A program made the position numbers and the translations under genes. This document shows, one piece after another, positions 1 to 6,018 of a stretch of DNA of 8,767 bases. The stretch comes from Acidobacteriota bacterium. Lineage in GTDB: Bacteria > Acidobacteriota > Blastocatellia > Pyrinomonadales > Pyrinomonadaceae. Positions within the stretch are counted from its first letter, which is position 1. The number at the start of each line of letters is the position of its first letter. The notes beneath the pieces are model-generated. The model was not told the origin of the DNA. It did not search any database and was given only the letters and a program-made list of their open reading frames with translations. The DNA lies in contig JAFBAJ010000480.1 in assembly GCA_019247865.1 (NCBI GenBank), positions 1-8,767 on the forward strand. Reading direction: 5' to 3'.

Positions 1-100
1 CACCCGAAAGCGTTGAGAGCGGTCAAGCTGCGACCTCATGTAACGCAACTTGCTCAACTTTTATCTGCCCGACACAAAGGCGGGCAAGGAAGGAATGGAA

Positions 101-1492
101 ATGAATCACAGATTTAACCCTCATCAATCGACGCGGAGCCCTCAGGCCATGAAGCTTATCGCCCTGCTGCTCTTCATCTTTTCGAGCATCACTCCCATCC
201 TCGCACAGTCCCGGAGCGAACAGCTCCTCTCGCCGCCCGCGAACGACAATTTCGCCTCGGCGCTGGTGCTCACGGGCGTGGCCGCCAATGCCCCGCTCAC
301 CTCCAACGCCGAAGCCACCGGCGAGATCGGCGAACCGAACCACGGGGGCGTGGCGGGGCCGCTCAATTCCATGTGGTACAGGTGGACTGCGCCCGTGACA
401 GTCAGCATCACTTTGCAGGCGGGAGCCGAAAGCGGCTATAACCCCGTGATGGCAGTCTACACAGGGTCTGCCGTCAACGCCCTGACGCTGGTCACCTCGA
501 ACGACAACGCGGGCGGCTTCTTTTTATACAGCCGCGTGACCTTTCTCGCCGTCGCGGGCACGACCTACAACATCGCCGTCGACGGGGTCGGCAGCGCCAC
601 AGGCATTTCGGGTCTCTCGTTGTTCATCAACCGTGCGGAGAGCAGCATGCAGTTCGATTTTGACGGAGACTTTAAATCGGATTTCGCAGTCTTTCGGTCC
701 AGCACGCACACCTGGTATATCCGCCGCAGTTCCGACGGCAGCTTACAGGCACAGGCGTGGGGCGCTGCCGGCGACCTGCTCGCGCCGGGAGATTACGACG
801 GCGACACGAAGACGGACATCTGCGTCTTCCGGCCGAGCACAGCCACTTTTTATGCTTTGAAGAGTTCGGACGGACTGCTGCTCGCGGTTCCCTGGGGACA
901 GAGCGGAGACGTGCCGGTGCAGGGCGACTTTGACGGAGACGACCGGGCGGACTTTGCCGTCTATCGTGGCTCGACAGACACCTTCTATGTTCGCAGGAGC
1001 ACGGATGGAAGCCTGCTGGCACAGCAATGGGGCGAGGGCTCCACGGATGTCGTCGCGCCCGGAGATTATGACGGCGACGGCAAAACAGACTTTGCGGTCT
1101 ATCGCTTTCTGGGGCCGGAGGCCGGACATTTCTACGTCCTCAGAAGTTCCGACAACGCTTTTGTGGCCCAGCTCTGGGGGCTCGGCCCGGACCTCGTCGT
1201 GCCCGGCGATTTCGACCACGACGGCCGCTCGGATTTCATCGTCCACCGGAGCAGCGACAACACTTTTTACGGCATCAGTTCGGGCGGCGGCGTCACCTAT
1301 ACCCTGACGTGGGGGACGAGCGGCGACAACCTCGCTCCCGGAGATTACGAGGGCGACGGGTACACAGACGTGGCGTCTGTCTGGCGTCCGTCGACCGGCA
1401 CGTTCTATGTGCAGAGATCGAGCGGCGGGACTATCGCTCAGCCCTGGGGGGCCAGTGGCGACACCCCCGTCGCGCTGAGCAATGTGCATTGA
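101..1492 (+). CDS. Secreted protein with N-terminal beta-sandwich-like domain and six FG-GAP/VCBS-like repeats
   Basis: I do not recognise a specific function; it is probably a cell-surface or extracellular protein of 463 residues. ATG at 101 is chosen because the purine-rich AAGGAAGGA (86-94) lies 6 nt upstream; ATG 95, ATG 149 and a TTG at 50 are in-frame alternatives. Residues 17-35 form a hydrophobic signal sequence (starting MKLIALLL, ending PILA) with likely cleavage before QS. Residues about 45-180 (NDNFASA, then WYRWTAP, then VTFLAVAGTTYNIAVDG) match a beta-sandwich domain common in Acidobacteria and Verrucomicrobia secreted proteins, similar in style to pre-peptidase C-terminal domains. 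Residues about 184-463 are six repeats of about 46 residues, each opening with a DxDGD-like calcium-binding loop (DFDGD, DYDGD, DFDGD, DYDGD, DFDHD, DYEGD) and ending in a WG..GD..xPG motif. Such repeats usually fold as beta-propeller blades. There is no sorting tail. Family role is inferred; repeats and signal peptide are seen directly. Confidence 0.85.
   Translation: MNHRFNPHQSTRSPQAMKLIALLLFIFSSITPILAQSRSEQLLSPPANDNFASALVLTGVAANAPLTSNAEATGEIGEPNHGGVAGPLNSMWYRWTAPVTVSITLQAGAESGYNPVMAVYTGSAVNALTLVTSNDNAGGFFLYSRVTFLAVAGTTYNIAVDGVGSATGISGLSLFINRAESSMQFDFDGDFKSDFAVFRSSTHTWYIRRSSDGSLQAQAWGAAGDLLAPGDYDGDTKTDICVFRPSTATFYALKSSDGLLLAVPWGQSGDVPVQGDFDGDDRADFAVYRGSTDTFYVRRSTDGSLLAQQWGEGSTDVVAPGDYDGDGKTDFAVYRFLGPEAGHFYVLRSSDNAFVAQLWGLGPDLVVPGDFDHDGRSDFIVHRSSDNTFYGISSGGGVTYTLTWGTSGDNLAPGDYEGDGYTDVASVWRPSTGTFYVQRSSGGTIAQPWGASGDTPVALSNVH
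651..1480 (+). repeat. Six tandem protein-coding repeats of about 138 bp
   Basis: The repeats lie in frame inside the secreted-protein gene. Each copy encodes a D-[FY]-D-G-D loop, a [TS]D[FI]xV[FY]R strand, a TFY strand, an RSSDG turn and a WG..GD turn. Copy four is longer, with a short insert around FLGPEAGH, and the last copy has a diverged loop (DYEGDG). Copies are clearly diverged at DNA level, so this is an old protein repeat rather than a recent expansion. Confidence 0.85.
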
Positions 1493-1517
1493 CGCTTGAT
1501 GAAGCACGGCAGAAGCA

Positions 1518-1559
1518 CGAAAGCGGCAGTCGCCCGGGCGCGGGTGGCTGCCGCTTTCG
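1518..1559 (+). terminator. Strong hairpin downstream of the repeat protein, possible terminator
   Basis: A perfect 12-bp stem (CGAAAGCGGCAG at 1518-1529 with CTGCCGCTTTCG at 1548-1559) continues inwards with mostly G-C pairs and two G-T pairs to a GGCG tetraloop at 1537-1540. It begins 25 nt after the stop codon of the secreted-protein gene. No T-run follows, so it is either a non-canonical terminator or an mRNA 3'-end stabiliser. The hairpin is seen directly; its role is inferred. Confidence 0.6.
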
Positions 1560-1568
1560 GCTGCGTGT

Positions 1569-1574
1569 TACAAT
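1569..1574 (+). promoter_or_regulatory. Possible -10 element for alaS
   Basis: TACAAT, preceded by TG-rich sequence, would give a leader of about 30 nt before the alaS ATG. No convincing -35 hexamer lies about 17 nt upstream, because that position falls inside the preceding hairpin. There is also no strong Shine-Dalgarno sequence before ATG 1612. No T-box-like or other leader structure is evident. This is a weak call. Confidence 0.3.
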
Positions 1575-1611
1575 CAAAGCTTTGAATTCAACACATGGGA
1601 CTTAGCTAGAG

Positions 1612-4314
1612 ATGAACGGAAACGAAATTCGCCAGAAATTTTTAGAATACTTTGAGCGTCACGGTCATAAGGTGGTGCGCTCAAGCCCGCTCCTTCCGGC
1701 CAACGACCCGACGCTTTTGTTCACCAACGCCGGGATGAATCAGTTCAAGGATGTCTTTACGGGCGCGGAGCGGCGCGATTACGCGCGCGCCACCACATCG
1801 CAGAAGTGCGTCCGCGCGGGCGGCAAGCACAACGACCTCGACGAAGTCGGCAAGACCGCGCGGCATCATACCTTTTTCGAGATGCTGGGCAATTTTTCGT
1901 TCGGCGATTACTTCAAAGAGGACGCCATACGCCTGGCCTGGGATCTGCTCGTCAACGAGTACGGGCTCGACCCGGAGCGTCTGTGGTTCACTGTCTTTGA
2001 AGGCGACGACGAAGTTCCGGCGGATGTCGAGGCGGAACAGTTGTGGGAAAAAGTCGGAGCGCCAAAGGAGCGCATCCTGCGCTTCGGCCGCAAAGATAAT
2101 TTCTGGCAGATGGGCGACACTGGCCCCTGCGGCCCTTGCAGCGAGATACATTACTACATGGGCGCAGACCCGTCCGACCCGGCGCAGAACCGCGCCGAGT
2201 TCGTCAACGGCCCCGGCGACACGACGATGGAGATCTGGAACCTCGTCTTCATGCAGTACGAGCGGAGCAAGACTGCCGTGGGCGAGTTCGTGCAGACGCC
2301 TCTGCCTAAGCCTTCGGTCGACACGGGCGCGGGCCTCGAACGCCTCGCAGCAGTCCTGCAGGGCGTCCAGACGAATTACGACACCGACCTCATTCGCCCG
2401 ATCATAGATTTCACGGCGCAACTGGCAGACAGAAACTACGAACCGGAATCGCCCGAAGGCTTCGCCATGCGCGTCATCGCAGACCACGCGCGCACGACCG
2501 CCTTCGCCATCGCGGACAACATCCTGCCCGGCAACGAGGGGCGCAACTATGTGCTCAGAAAGATCATGCGCCGCGCGATCTATCAGGGGCATCACACGCT
2601 GCAATTAGCGGACGCCTTTTTCTACAAGGTGACGGAGTTCGTCGTCGGGCAGATGCGCGAAGCCTATCCTGAGCTGGAAGCCTCGAAGGAGTTCATCGAG
2701 CGCATGGTGCGGCTCGAAGAGGAGCGTTTCAGCTCGACCCTCACGGTTGGACTGCAAAAACTGGAGGCGCTCTTCTCGACCGCTAAAGCAGGTGAGATGC
2801 CCGAATACAAAGAGCTGGCGCGTCTCTACGACACCTTCGGCACGCCGCGCGACCTGGTTCGCGTGAGCCTCGAAGAGCGCGGCTTTCAGCTCGAAGAGGA
2901 CGCTTTCAACGAAGCCTTCGACGCGGCCCTGCGCGAGATTCAGCAGTCGAGCGTGCGCGAGCATGAGACGACGCGCAGCAAAGCCAAACCCGTTTACGCA
3001 GAGCTTGCGGGACGCGTCGGCAAGAGCGAATTCACCGGCTACGAAGAGACGCGCACGGAAGGCGCGCGCGTCGTCGCGCTCATCAAGGGCGAGGAAGAGG
3101 TGACGGAATTGGGCGAAGGCGAAGAGGGCGAAGCCATCCTCGACCGCACGCCCTTCTATGCCGAAGCGGGCGGACAGGTCGGCGACACAGGCTCGCTGGT
3201 CATCGGCAACACTCATGCGTTAGTCAACGACACGGTCGCGCCCGTCAGCGGCCTCATCGTCCATCGCGTGACGGTCGAGCGCGGCACGCTGCGCACGAAT
3301 GACGAGGTGACGGCGAGCGTGGATGTCGAGAAGCGCGACGCCACGCGGCGCAATCACACGGCGACGCACCTGCTTCACGCGGCTTTGCGTGAAGTCCTGG
3401 GCACGCACGTCAAGCAGGCCGGCTCCATCGTCGCGCCGAACTACCTGCGTTTCGACTTCTCGCACTTTCAACCGCTGACGCGCGAAGAGATCGCAGAGCT
3501 TGAACGTCTGGTCAATTACCAGATCATTCGCAATGAGCGTGTGCAGACGGACGTGCTCTCGCTCGAAGAGGCGATGCGTTCGGGCGCGATGGCGCTGTTC
3601 GGCGAGAAGTATGCGGAGAATGTGCGCGTGTTGACCGTGCCCGGATTCTCGAAGGAGCTGTGCGGCGGGACGCACGTGCGCGCGACTGGCGACATCGGCC
3701 TCTTCAAGATCACGAGCGATGAATCCATCGCTTCGGGCACGCGCCGCATCCGCGCAGTGACGGGCGCGGACGCCTTCACGCGTTTTCAGGAGACGGAAGC
3801 TCTGGTGGATCAGGTCGCGAGCGAGCTGCGTTCTTCGCGCAACGATCTTCCGGCGACCATCGAGCGCTTGCAGGAGGAGCTCAAGAAGTCACGGCGCGAG
3901 GCGGACGAGCTGCGTTTGAAGATCGCAACCGGAGCGGTCGGCTCGGCCTCCAACGGCAACGAGGCGCGCGAGGTCGCGGACGGCGTCAAAGTTCTCGCGC
4001 GCGAAGCGTCCGGGCTCGACGCGGCCGGGATGCGGCAGCTCTCCGACACCTTGCTCGCACGCACGGGCACGGGCGTCGTCGTGCTGGGACGCAGCAGTGA
4101 TGAGGGCAAAGTCTCGCTCATCGTGCGGACCTCGCCGGACCTCCTGAAGCGCGTCCCGGCGGGACAGGTCATCAAGGAACTAGCGCCGCTCGTAGGGGGG
4201 CGCGGCGGCGGCAAGCCCGACATGGCAGAAGGCGGCGGCAGCCAGCCAGAGAAACTGGCGGAAGCACTCGAAGCCAGCTACGGCATCATCGAACGCCTGC
4301 TCGAACAGCAGTAA
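1612..4314 (+). CDS. alaS: Alanine--tRNA ligase (alanyl-tRNA synthetase)
   Basis: This cytoplasmic class II aminoacyl-tRNA synthetase charges tRNA-Ala with alanine using ATP and edits mischarged Ser/Gly. At 900 residues it is full length for the family (about 875 in E. coli). The N-terminus MNGNEIRQKFLEYFERHGH is the family's usual opening, which fixes the start. The catalytic core shows the motif 2 region (RAGGKHNDLDEVG, then FFEMLGNFSFGDYF, residues about 67-105) and motif 3 (DTGAGLERLA from residue 237). The editing domain keeps both zinc-ligand pairs: H582-x3-H586 (HTATH) and C684-x3-H688 (CGGTH). A coiled stretch near residues 745-775 leads to the C-Ala/DHHA1 domain with its glycine-rich signature (GGRGGGKPDMAEGGG) near the end. 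It appears intact. It is probably transcribed alone, since a hairpin lies upstream and a convergent gene downstream. Confidence 0.99.
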   Translation: MNGNEIRQKFLEYFERHGHKVVRSSPLLPANDPTLLFTNAGMNQFKDVFTGAERRDYARATTSQKCVRAGGKHNDLDEVGKTARHHTFFEMLGNFSFGDYFKEDAIRLAWDLLVNEYGLDPERLWFTVFEGDDEVPADVEAEQLWEKVGAPKERILRFGRKDNFWQMGDTGPCGPCSEIHYYMGADPSDPAQNRAEFVNGPGDTTMEIWNLVFMQYERSKTAVGEFVQTPLPKPSVDTGAGLERLAAVLQGVQTNYDTDLIRPIIDFTAQLADRNYEPESPEGFAMRVIADHARTTAFAIADNILPGNEGRNYVLRKIMRRAIYQGHHTLQLADAFFYKVTEFVVGQMREAYPELEASKEFIERMVRLEEERFSSTLTVGLQKLEALFSTAKAGEMPEYKELARLYDTFGTPRDLVRVSLEERGFQLEEDAFNEAFDAALREIQQSSVREHETTRSKAKPVYAELAGRVGKSEFTGYEETRTEGARVVALIKGEEEVTELGEGEEGEAILDRTPFYAEAGGQVGDTGSLVIGNTHALVNDTVAPVSGLIVHRVTVERGTLRTNDEVTASVDVEKRDATRRNHTATHLLHAALREVLGTHVKQAGSIVAPNYLRFDFSHFQPLTREEIAELERLVNYQIIRNERVQTDVLSLEEAMRSGAMALFGEKYAENVRVLTVPGFSKELCGGTHVRATGDIGLFKITSDESIASGTRRIRAVTGADAFTRFQETEALVDQVASELRSSRNDLPATIERLQEELKKSRREADELRLKIATGAVGSASNGNEAREVADGVKVLAREASGLDAAGMRQLSDTLLARTGTGVVVLGRSSDEGKVSLIVRTSPDLLKRVPAGQVIKELAPLVGGRGGGKPDMAEGGGSQPEKLAEALEASYGIIERLLEQQ

Positions 4315-4318
4315 ACGA

Positions 4319-4393
4319 GCCACGGACTAACGCGGATAGGCACGGATGAAGAACTTATCTCTTTATCCGTGCCTATCCGCGTTAGTCCGTGGC
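4319..4393. repeat. Long perfect palindrome made of decamer units between convergent genes
   Basis: Two 29-bp arms (4319-4347 and 4365-4393) are perfect reverse complements around a 17-nt spacer, and pairing can extend inwards by a G-T and four further pairs. Each arm is itself three imperfect 10-nt units: CACGGACTAA, CGCGGATAGG and CACGGATGAA at 4321, 4331 and 4341. It starts 5 nt after the alaS stop and ends 10 nt before the stop of the convergent minus-strand gene, so transcripts from both sides would carry the hairpin. It lacks a flanking T-run on either side. From memory, CACGGAT-type decamers recur in intergenic DNA of several bacterial phyla, so it may be a dispersed palindromic element serving as a bidirectional terminator. 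Confidence 0.85.
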
Positions 4394-4403
4394 CTGTCTA
4401 TGT

Positions 4404-4751
4404 TCAGGCGGGCATGGCTTTCTGTTTGTCCGTGAGCGTGATGTTCATCTTCTCCAGCGTCAGGCGATTGAGCGTGCCGGTCGCTTTGATGCCTTCGGCC
4501 TCCTGATACTTCCTGAGACCTGCGCGCGTGTCCGTGTCGAGCTTGCCCGTCTGGTCGCCCGCGTAAAAGCCGCGCCGCTTGAGAATCTCCTGCGCCTGCT
4601 TGATCTGATCCTTCGTCGCACGAAAGACAGGGCCGCGCTTTTTGCTCACAGTGTTGGACTGGGTGCCTGAGTTGGCGCTGTTGCTCTGCGCCGCCGCCAC
4701 GCTTGAGAGAGCGCACACGAGCGTCAGTAACGCCACGAGGAGTTTCTTCAT
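4404..4751 (-). CDS. Exported peptidoglycan-binding domain protein
   Basis: This small protein of 115 residues is predicted to be exported and to bind peptidoglycan. ATG at 4751 is chosen because AAGGAG (4763-4758) sits 6 nt upstream and a signal peptide begins at once: MKKLLVALL, hydrophobic to about residue 20, with likely cleavage near VAAA-QS. C13 lacks a lipobox context, so it is not an obvious lipoprotein. Residues 22-46 are a Ser/Asn/Thr-rich linker. Residues about 47-103 (QIKQAQEILKRRGFYAGDQTG, then GLRKYQEAEGI, then GTLNRLTLEKM) match the PG_binding_1 three-helix fold. There is no catalytic domain, so it is a stand-alone binding module. It is convergent with alaS and divergent from a lytic transglycosylase gene, which suggests a shared cell-wall role. 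A longer in-frame start at 4850 lacks signal-peptide logic. Confidence 0.88.
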   Translation of the reverse strand: MKKLLVALLTLVCALSSVAAAQSNSANSGTQSNTVSKKRGPVFRATKDQIKQAQEILKRRGFYAGDQTGKLDTDTRAGLRKYQEAEGIKATGTLNRLTLEKMNITLTDKQKAMPA

Positions 4752-4847
4752 TTTTATCTCCTTATTTTTTTTGGTGAGACGCGCAGAGGTTCGGGCGCGC
4801 TGATGTGCGAGGTGTCGCCGTGCGAGGGCGAGGGGATAAAGCCCCTG

Positions 4848-4864
4848 CATGATACTACATCATG
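4848..4864. promoter_or_regulatory. Small dyad CATGAT-N5-ATCATG, possible operator
   Basis: A perfect 6-bp inverted repeat has a 5-nt centre (ACTAC). It overlaps by two bases a minus-strand TTGACA (4868-4863), which would be a perfect -35 hexamer for the minus-strand gene. Position and symmetry fit a repressor or activator site between divergent genes, but 6-bp arms can occur by chance and no known regulator is recognised. Confidence 0.3.
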
Positions 4865-4933
4865 TCAAGCCCGCGCTTCTGCGTCGGATTAACTTGCTCC
4901 TTTTCAACCATTTAAGGATTTGGATTAAACATG

Positions 4934-4962
4934 TTGTTATATTTTTAACGGCGTGTTATGAT
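4934..4962 (+). promoter_or_regulatory. Sigma-70-type promoter for the lytic transglycosylase gene
   Basis: TTGTTA (4934-4939) and TATGAT (4957-4962) are separated by exactly 17 nt, within an AT-rich block that stands out from the GC-rich surroundings. Transcription would start near 4969, giving a leader of about 100 nt before ATG 5073. Confidence 0.6.
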
Positions 4963-5072
4963 TGCTTCACGTTCGGTTTCCGCCCGGGCGCGCCGGTTCA
5001 AACGGCTCTCAAACAGCTTCCTGACCAGACTTTCAAAGCCCCTTTACAGATTTGGGCATGGGTTCAAGCGGC

Positions 5073-5876
5073 ATGAAAAAATTCTCCTTCGCAATCATCC
5101 TGACGCTGCTTTGCGCGCTGCCGTCGATGGCACAGCAGGCCGGTTATACCTTCGACAACTTCGATTTCACGAACGGCGTGCGCGTGGAGGTCGAGCCTCC
5201 GGCTGCGCCCGCGAAAAAGGGGAAGAAGAACCGGCGCAACAAGCAGGCGGAGAGCAGCAACGCTGTGCAGCCGACCTTGCTCTCTTATTCGAGCGGGGTG
5301 GCGATGAATGCGAGCCGTTCGCTCGACGGATTCTCGACCGGAGACGCGCAGATCGATTCGATCATCGTTGACGCGGCCACGCGCAACGGCGTCGACCCGG
5401 TGCTGATCTACGCCACGATGCATCAGGAATCCTCTTTCAAGCCGCGCGCGATGTCGAACAAGGGAGCGCGCGGGCTGATGCAGTTGATGCCGGGCACGGC
5501 CGCGCGCTTCGGCGTGACCAATATCTGGGATCCGCGCCAGAACATCGAAGGCGGCGCGCGCTACATGAGTTTTCTGCTGAACATGTTTGACGGCGATGTC
5601 TCGCTCGCGCTCGCGGGTTACAACGCGGGCGAAGGCGCGGTCCTGAAGTACGGCCGCCGGATTCCTCCGTACAACGAGACGCAGGAATACGTGCGCCGCA
5701 TCTCGCGCCGTTACTCGCTGATGCGCGACCCTGAGACGGCCCACAGCGCACGCCCGCTGACGCGCTCGCAGGTCGCGGCCGTGCGCACTGAGAAGCCTGT
5801 GCCGCTCACCATCTACGAGCGCGAAGTCTTCGCCGTGCGCCTGCCGGATGGAAGCTTGCAGCTGGTCAGCCAGTAA
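5073..5876 (+). CDS. Exported lytic transglycosylase (SLT domain)
   Basis: This enzyme is predicted to cleave the MurNAc-GlcNAc bond of peptidoglycan outside the cytoplasmic membrane, leaving 1,6-anhydro ends, for wall remodelling or turnover. From ATG 5073 it has 267 residues; ATG 5058 and TTG 5052 are in-frame alternatives. ATG 5073 is preferred because it puts MKK directly before the hydrophobic signal sequence (residues 4-18, likely cleavage after SMA), although no clear Shine-Dalgarno precedes any of them. Residues 48-57 are strongly basic ([10 protein letters not shown]). The SLT domain spans about 92-215 with the usual motifs: catalytic E119 in [16 protein letters not shown] (134-143), NIEGGARYM and [10 protein letters not shown] (181-190), then EYVRRI. 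It resembles family 1 SLT/Slt70-type catalytic modules without the Slt70 helical ring. It is divergent from a peptidoglycan-binding gene and monocistronic, with a promoter upstream and a terminator downstream. Confidence 0.93.
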   Translation: MKKFSFAIILTLLCALPSMAQQAGYTFDNFDFTNGVRVEVEPPAAPAKKGKKNRRNKQAESSNAVQPTLLSYSSGVAMNASRSLDGFSTGDAQIDSIIVDAATRNGVDPVLIYATMHQESSFKPRAMSNKGARGLMQLMPGTAARFGVTNIWDPRQNIEGGARYMSFLLNMFDGDVSLALAGYNAGEGAVLKYGRRIPPYNETQEYVRRISRRYSLMRDPETAHSARPLTRSQVAAVRTEKPVPLTIYEREVFAVRLPDGSLQLVSQ

Positions 5877-5906
5877 AATTCGGGCGCTCTAAAATCTACA
5901 GCTCAG

Positions 5907-5947
5907 ACGCGAGGCGGAGAATTTAAAAACTCTCCGCCTCGCGTTTT
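5907..5947 (+). terminator. Intrinsic terminator after the lytic transglycosylase gene
   Basis: A perfect 14-bp stem (ACGCGAGGCGGAGA at 5907-5920, TCTCCGCCTCGCGT at 5931-5944) closes a 10-nt A/T-rich loop and runs into TTTT (5944-5947). It begins 30 nt after the stop codon. This is a textbook rho-independent terminator and separates the transglycosylase from the next transcription unit. Confidence 0.88.
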
Positions 5948-5950
5948 ATG

Positions 5951-5980
5951 TTTCAGCGCACGCGCTTAATTATGTATCAT
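5951..5980 (+). promoter_or_regulatory. Possible promoter for the regulator/PH-domain unit
   Basis: TTTCAG (5951-5956) and TATCAT (5975-5980) lie 18 nt apart just after the terminator and in an AT-richer patch (TTAATTATG). The -35 match is poor. Position, between a terminator and the next gene, is the main support. Confidence 0.35.
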
Positions 5981-6018
5981 GGTCGTGTTCCAGTATCTTT
6001 TTGGAGGCCTGTGCCTGA

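Larger units (their letters stand above)
4752..5072. other. Divergent intergenic region between two cell-wall genes
   Basis: This stretch of about 320 nt has no convincing gene. It separates the minus-strand peptidoglycan-binding gene from the plus-strand transglycosylase gene. It contains the Shine-Dalgarno of the minus gene, a short GC hairpin (AGGGG/CCCCT at 4831-4846), a 17-nt dyad (4848-4864), a minus-strand TTGACA (4868-4863) and an AT-rich block (about 4908-4950) leading into a good plus-strand promoter. For the minus gene I could not find a -10 at normal spacing from TTGACA; the nearest candidate, TTTATC, lies more than 20 nt away. The leader from about 4970 to the transglycosylase start is roughly 100 nt and shows no structure I recognise. 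Confidence 0.7.

Noticed and set aside
1..104. Tail of an upstream gene ending in TGA that overlaps ATG 101 (ATGA)
   Set aside because: A frame is open from the window edge and ends at 102-104, but it is only about 33 codons with Cys/Ser/Thr/Arg-rich sequence and no motif. A second frame is also open to 117, so neither can be called coding.
743..1507. Long minus-strand open frame (254 codons) opposite the repeat protein
   Set aside because: It is antisense to a well-supported gene. Its length follows from the GC-rich, repeat-biased codons of the plus strand, and its translation is Arg/Ala/Val-rich with no domain.
1681..2604. Minus-strand open frame of 307 codons opposite alaS
   Set aside because: It lies wholly within the conserved catalytic region of alaS and shows no domain or ribosome-binding site; an antisense shadow of GC-biased coding.
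2605..3216. Minus-strand open frame of 203 codons opposite alaS
   Set aside because: Same situation as the neighbouring antisense frame: composition-driven, no recognisable motif.
4752..4850. N-terminal extension of the peptidoglycan-binding protein to a start at 4850
   Set aside because: The extension is Arg-rich and would bury the signal peptide, whereas ATG 4751 has an ideal Shine-Dalgarno and begins MKKLL.
5064..5744. Minus-strand open frame of 226 codons opposite the lytic transglycosylase
   Set aside because: The plus-strand frame has a signal peptide and all SLT motifs. The minus frame is Arg/Ala/His-rich shadow sequence.
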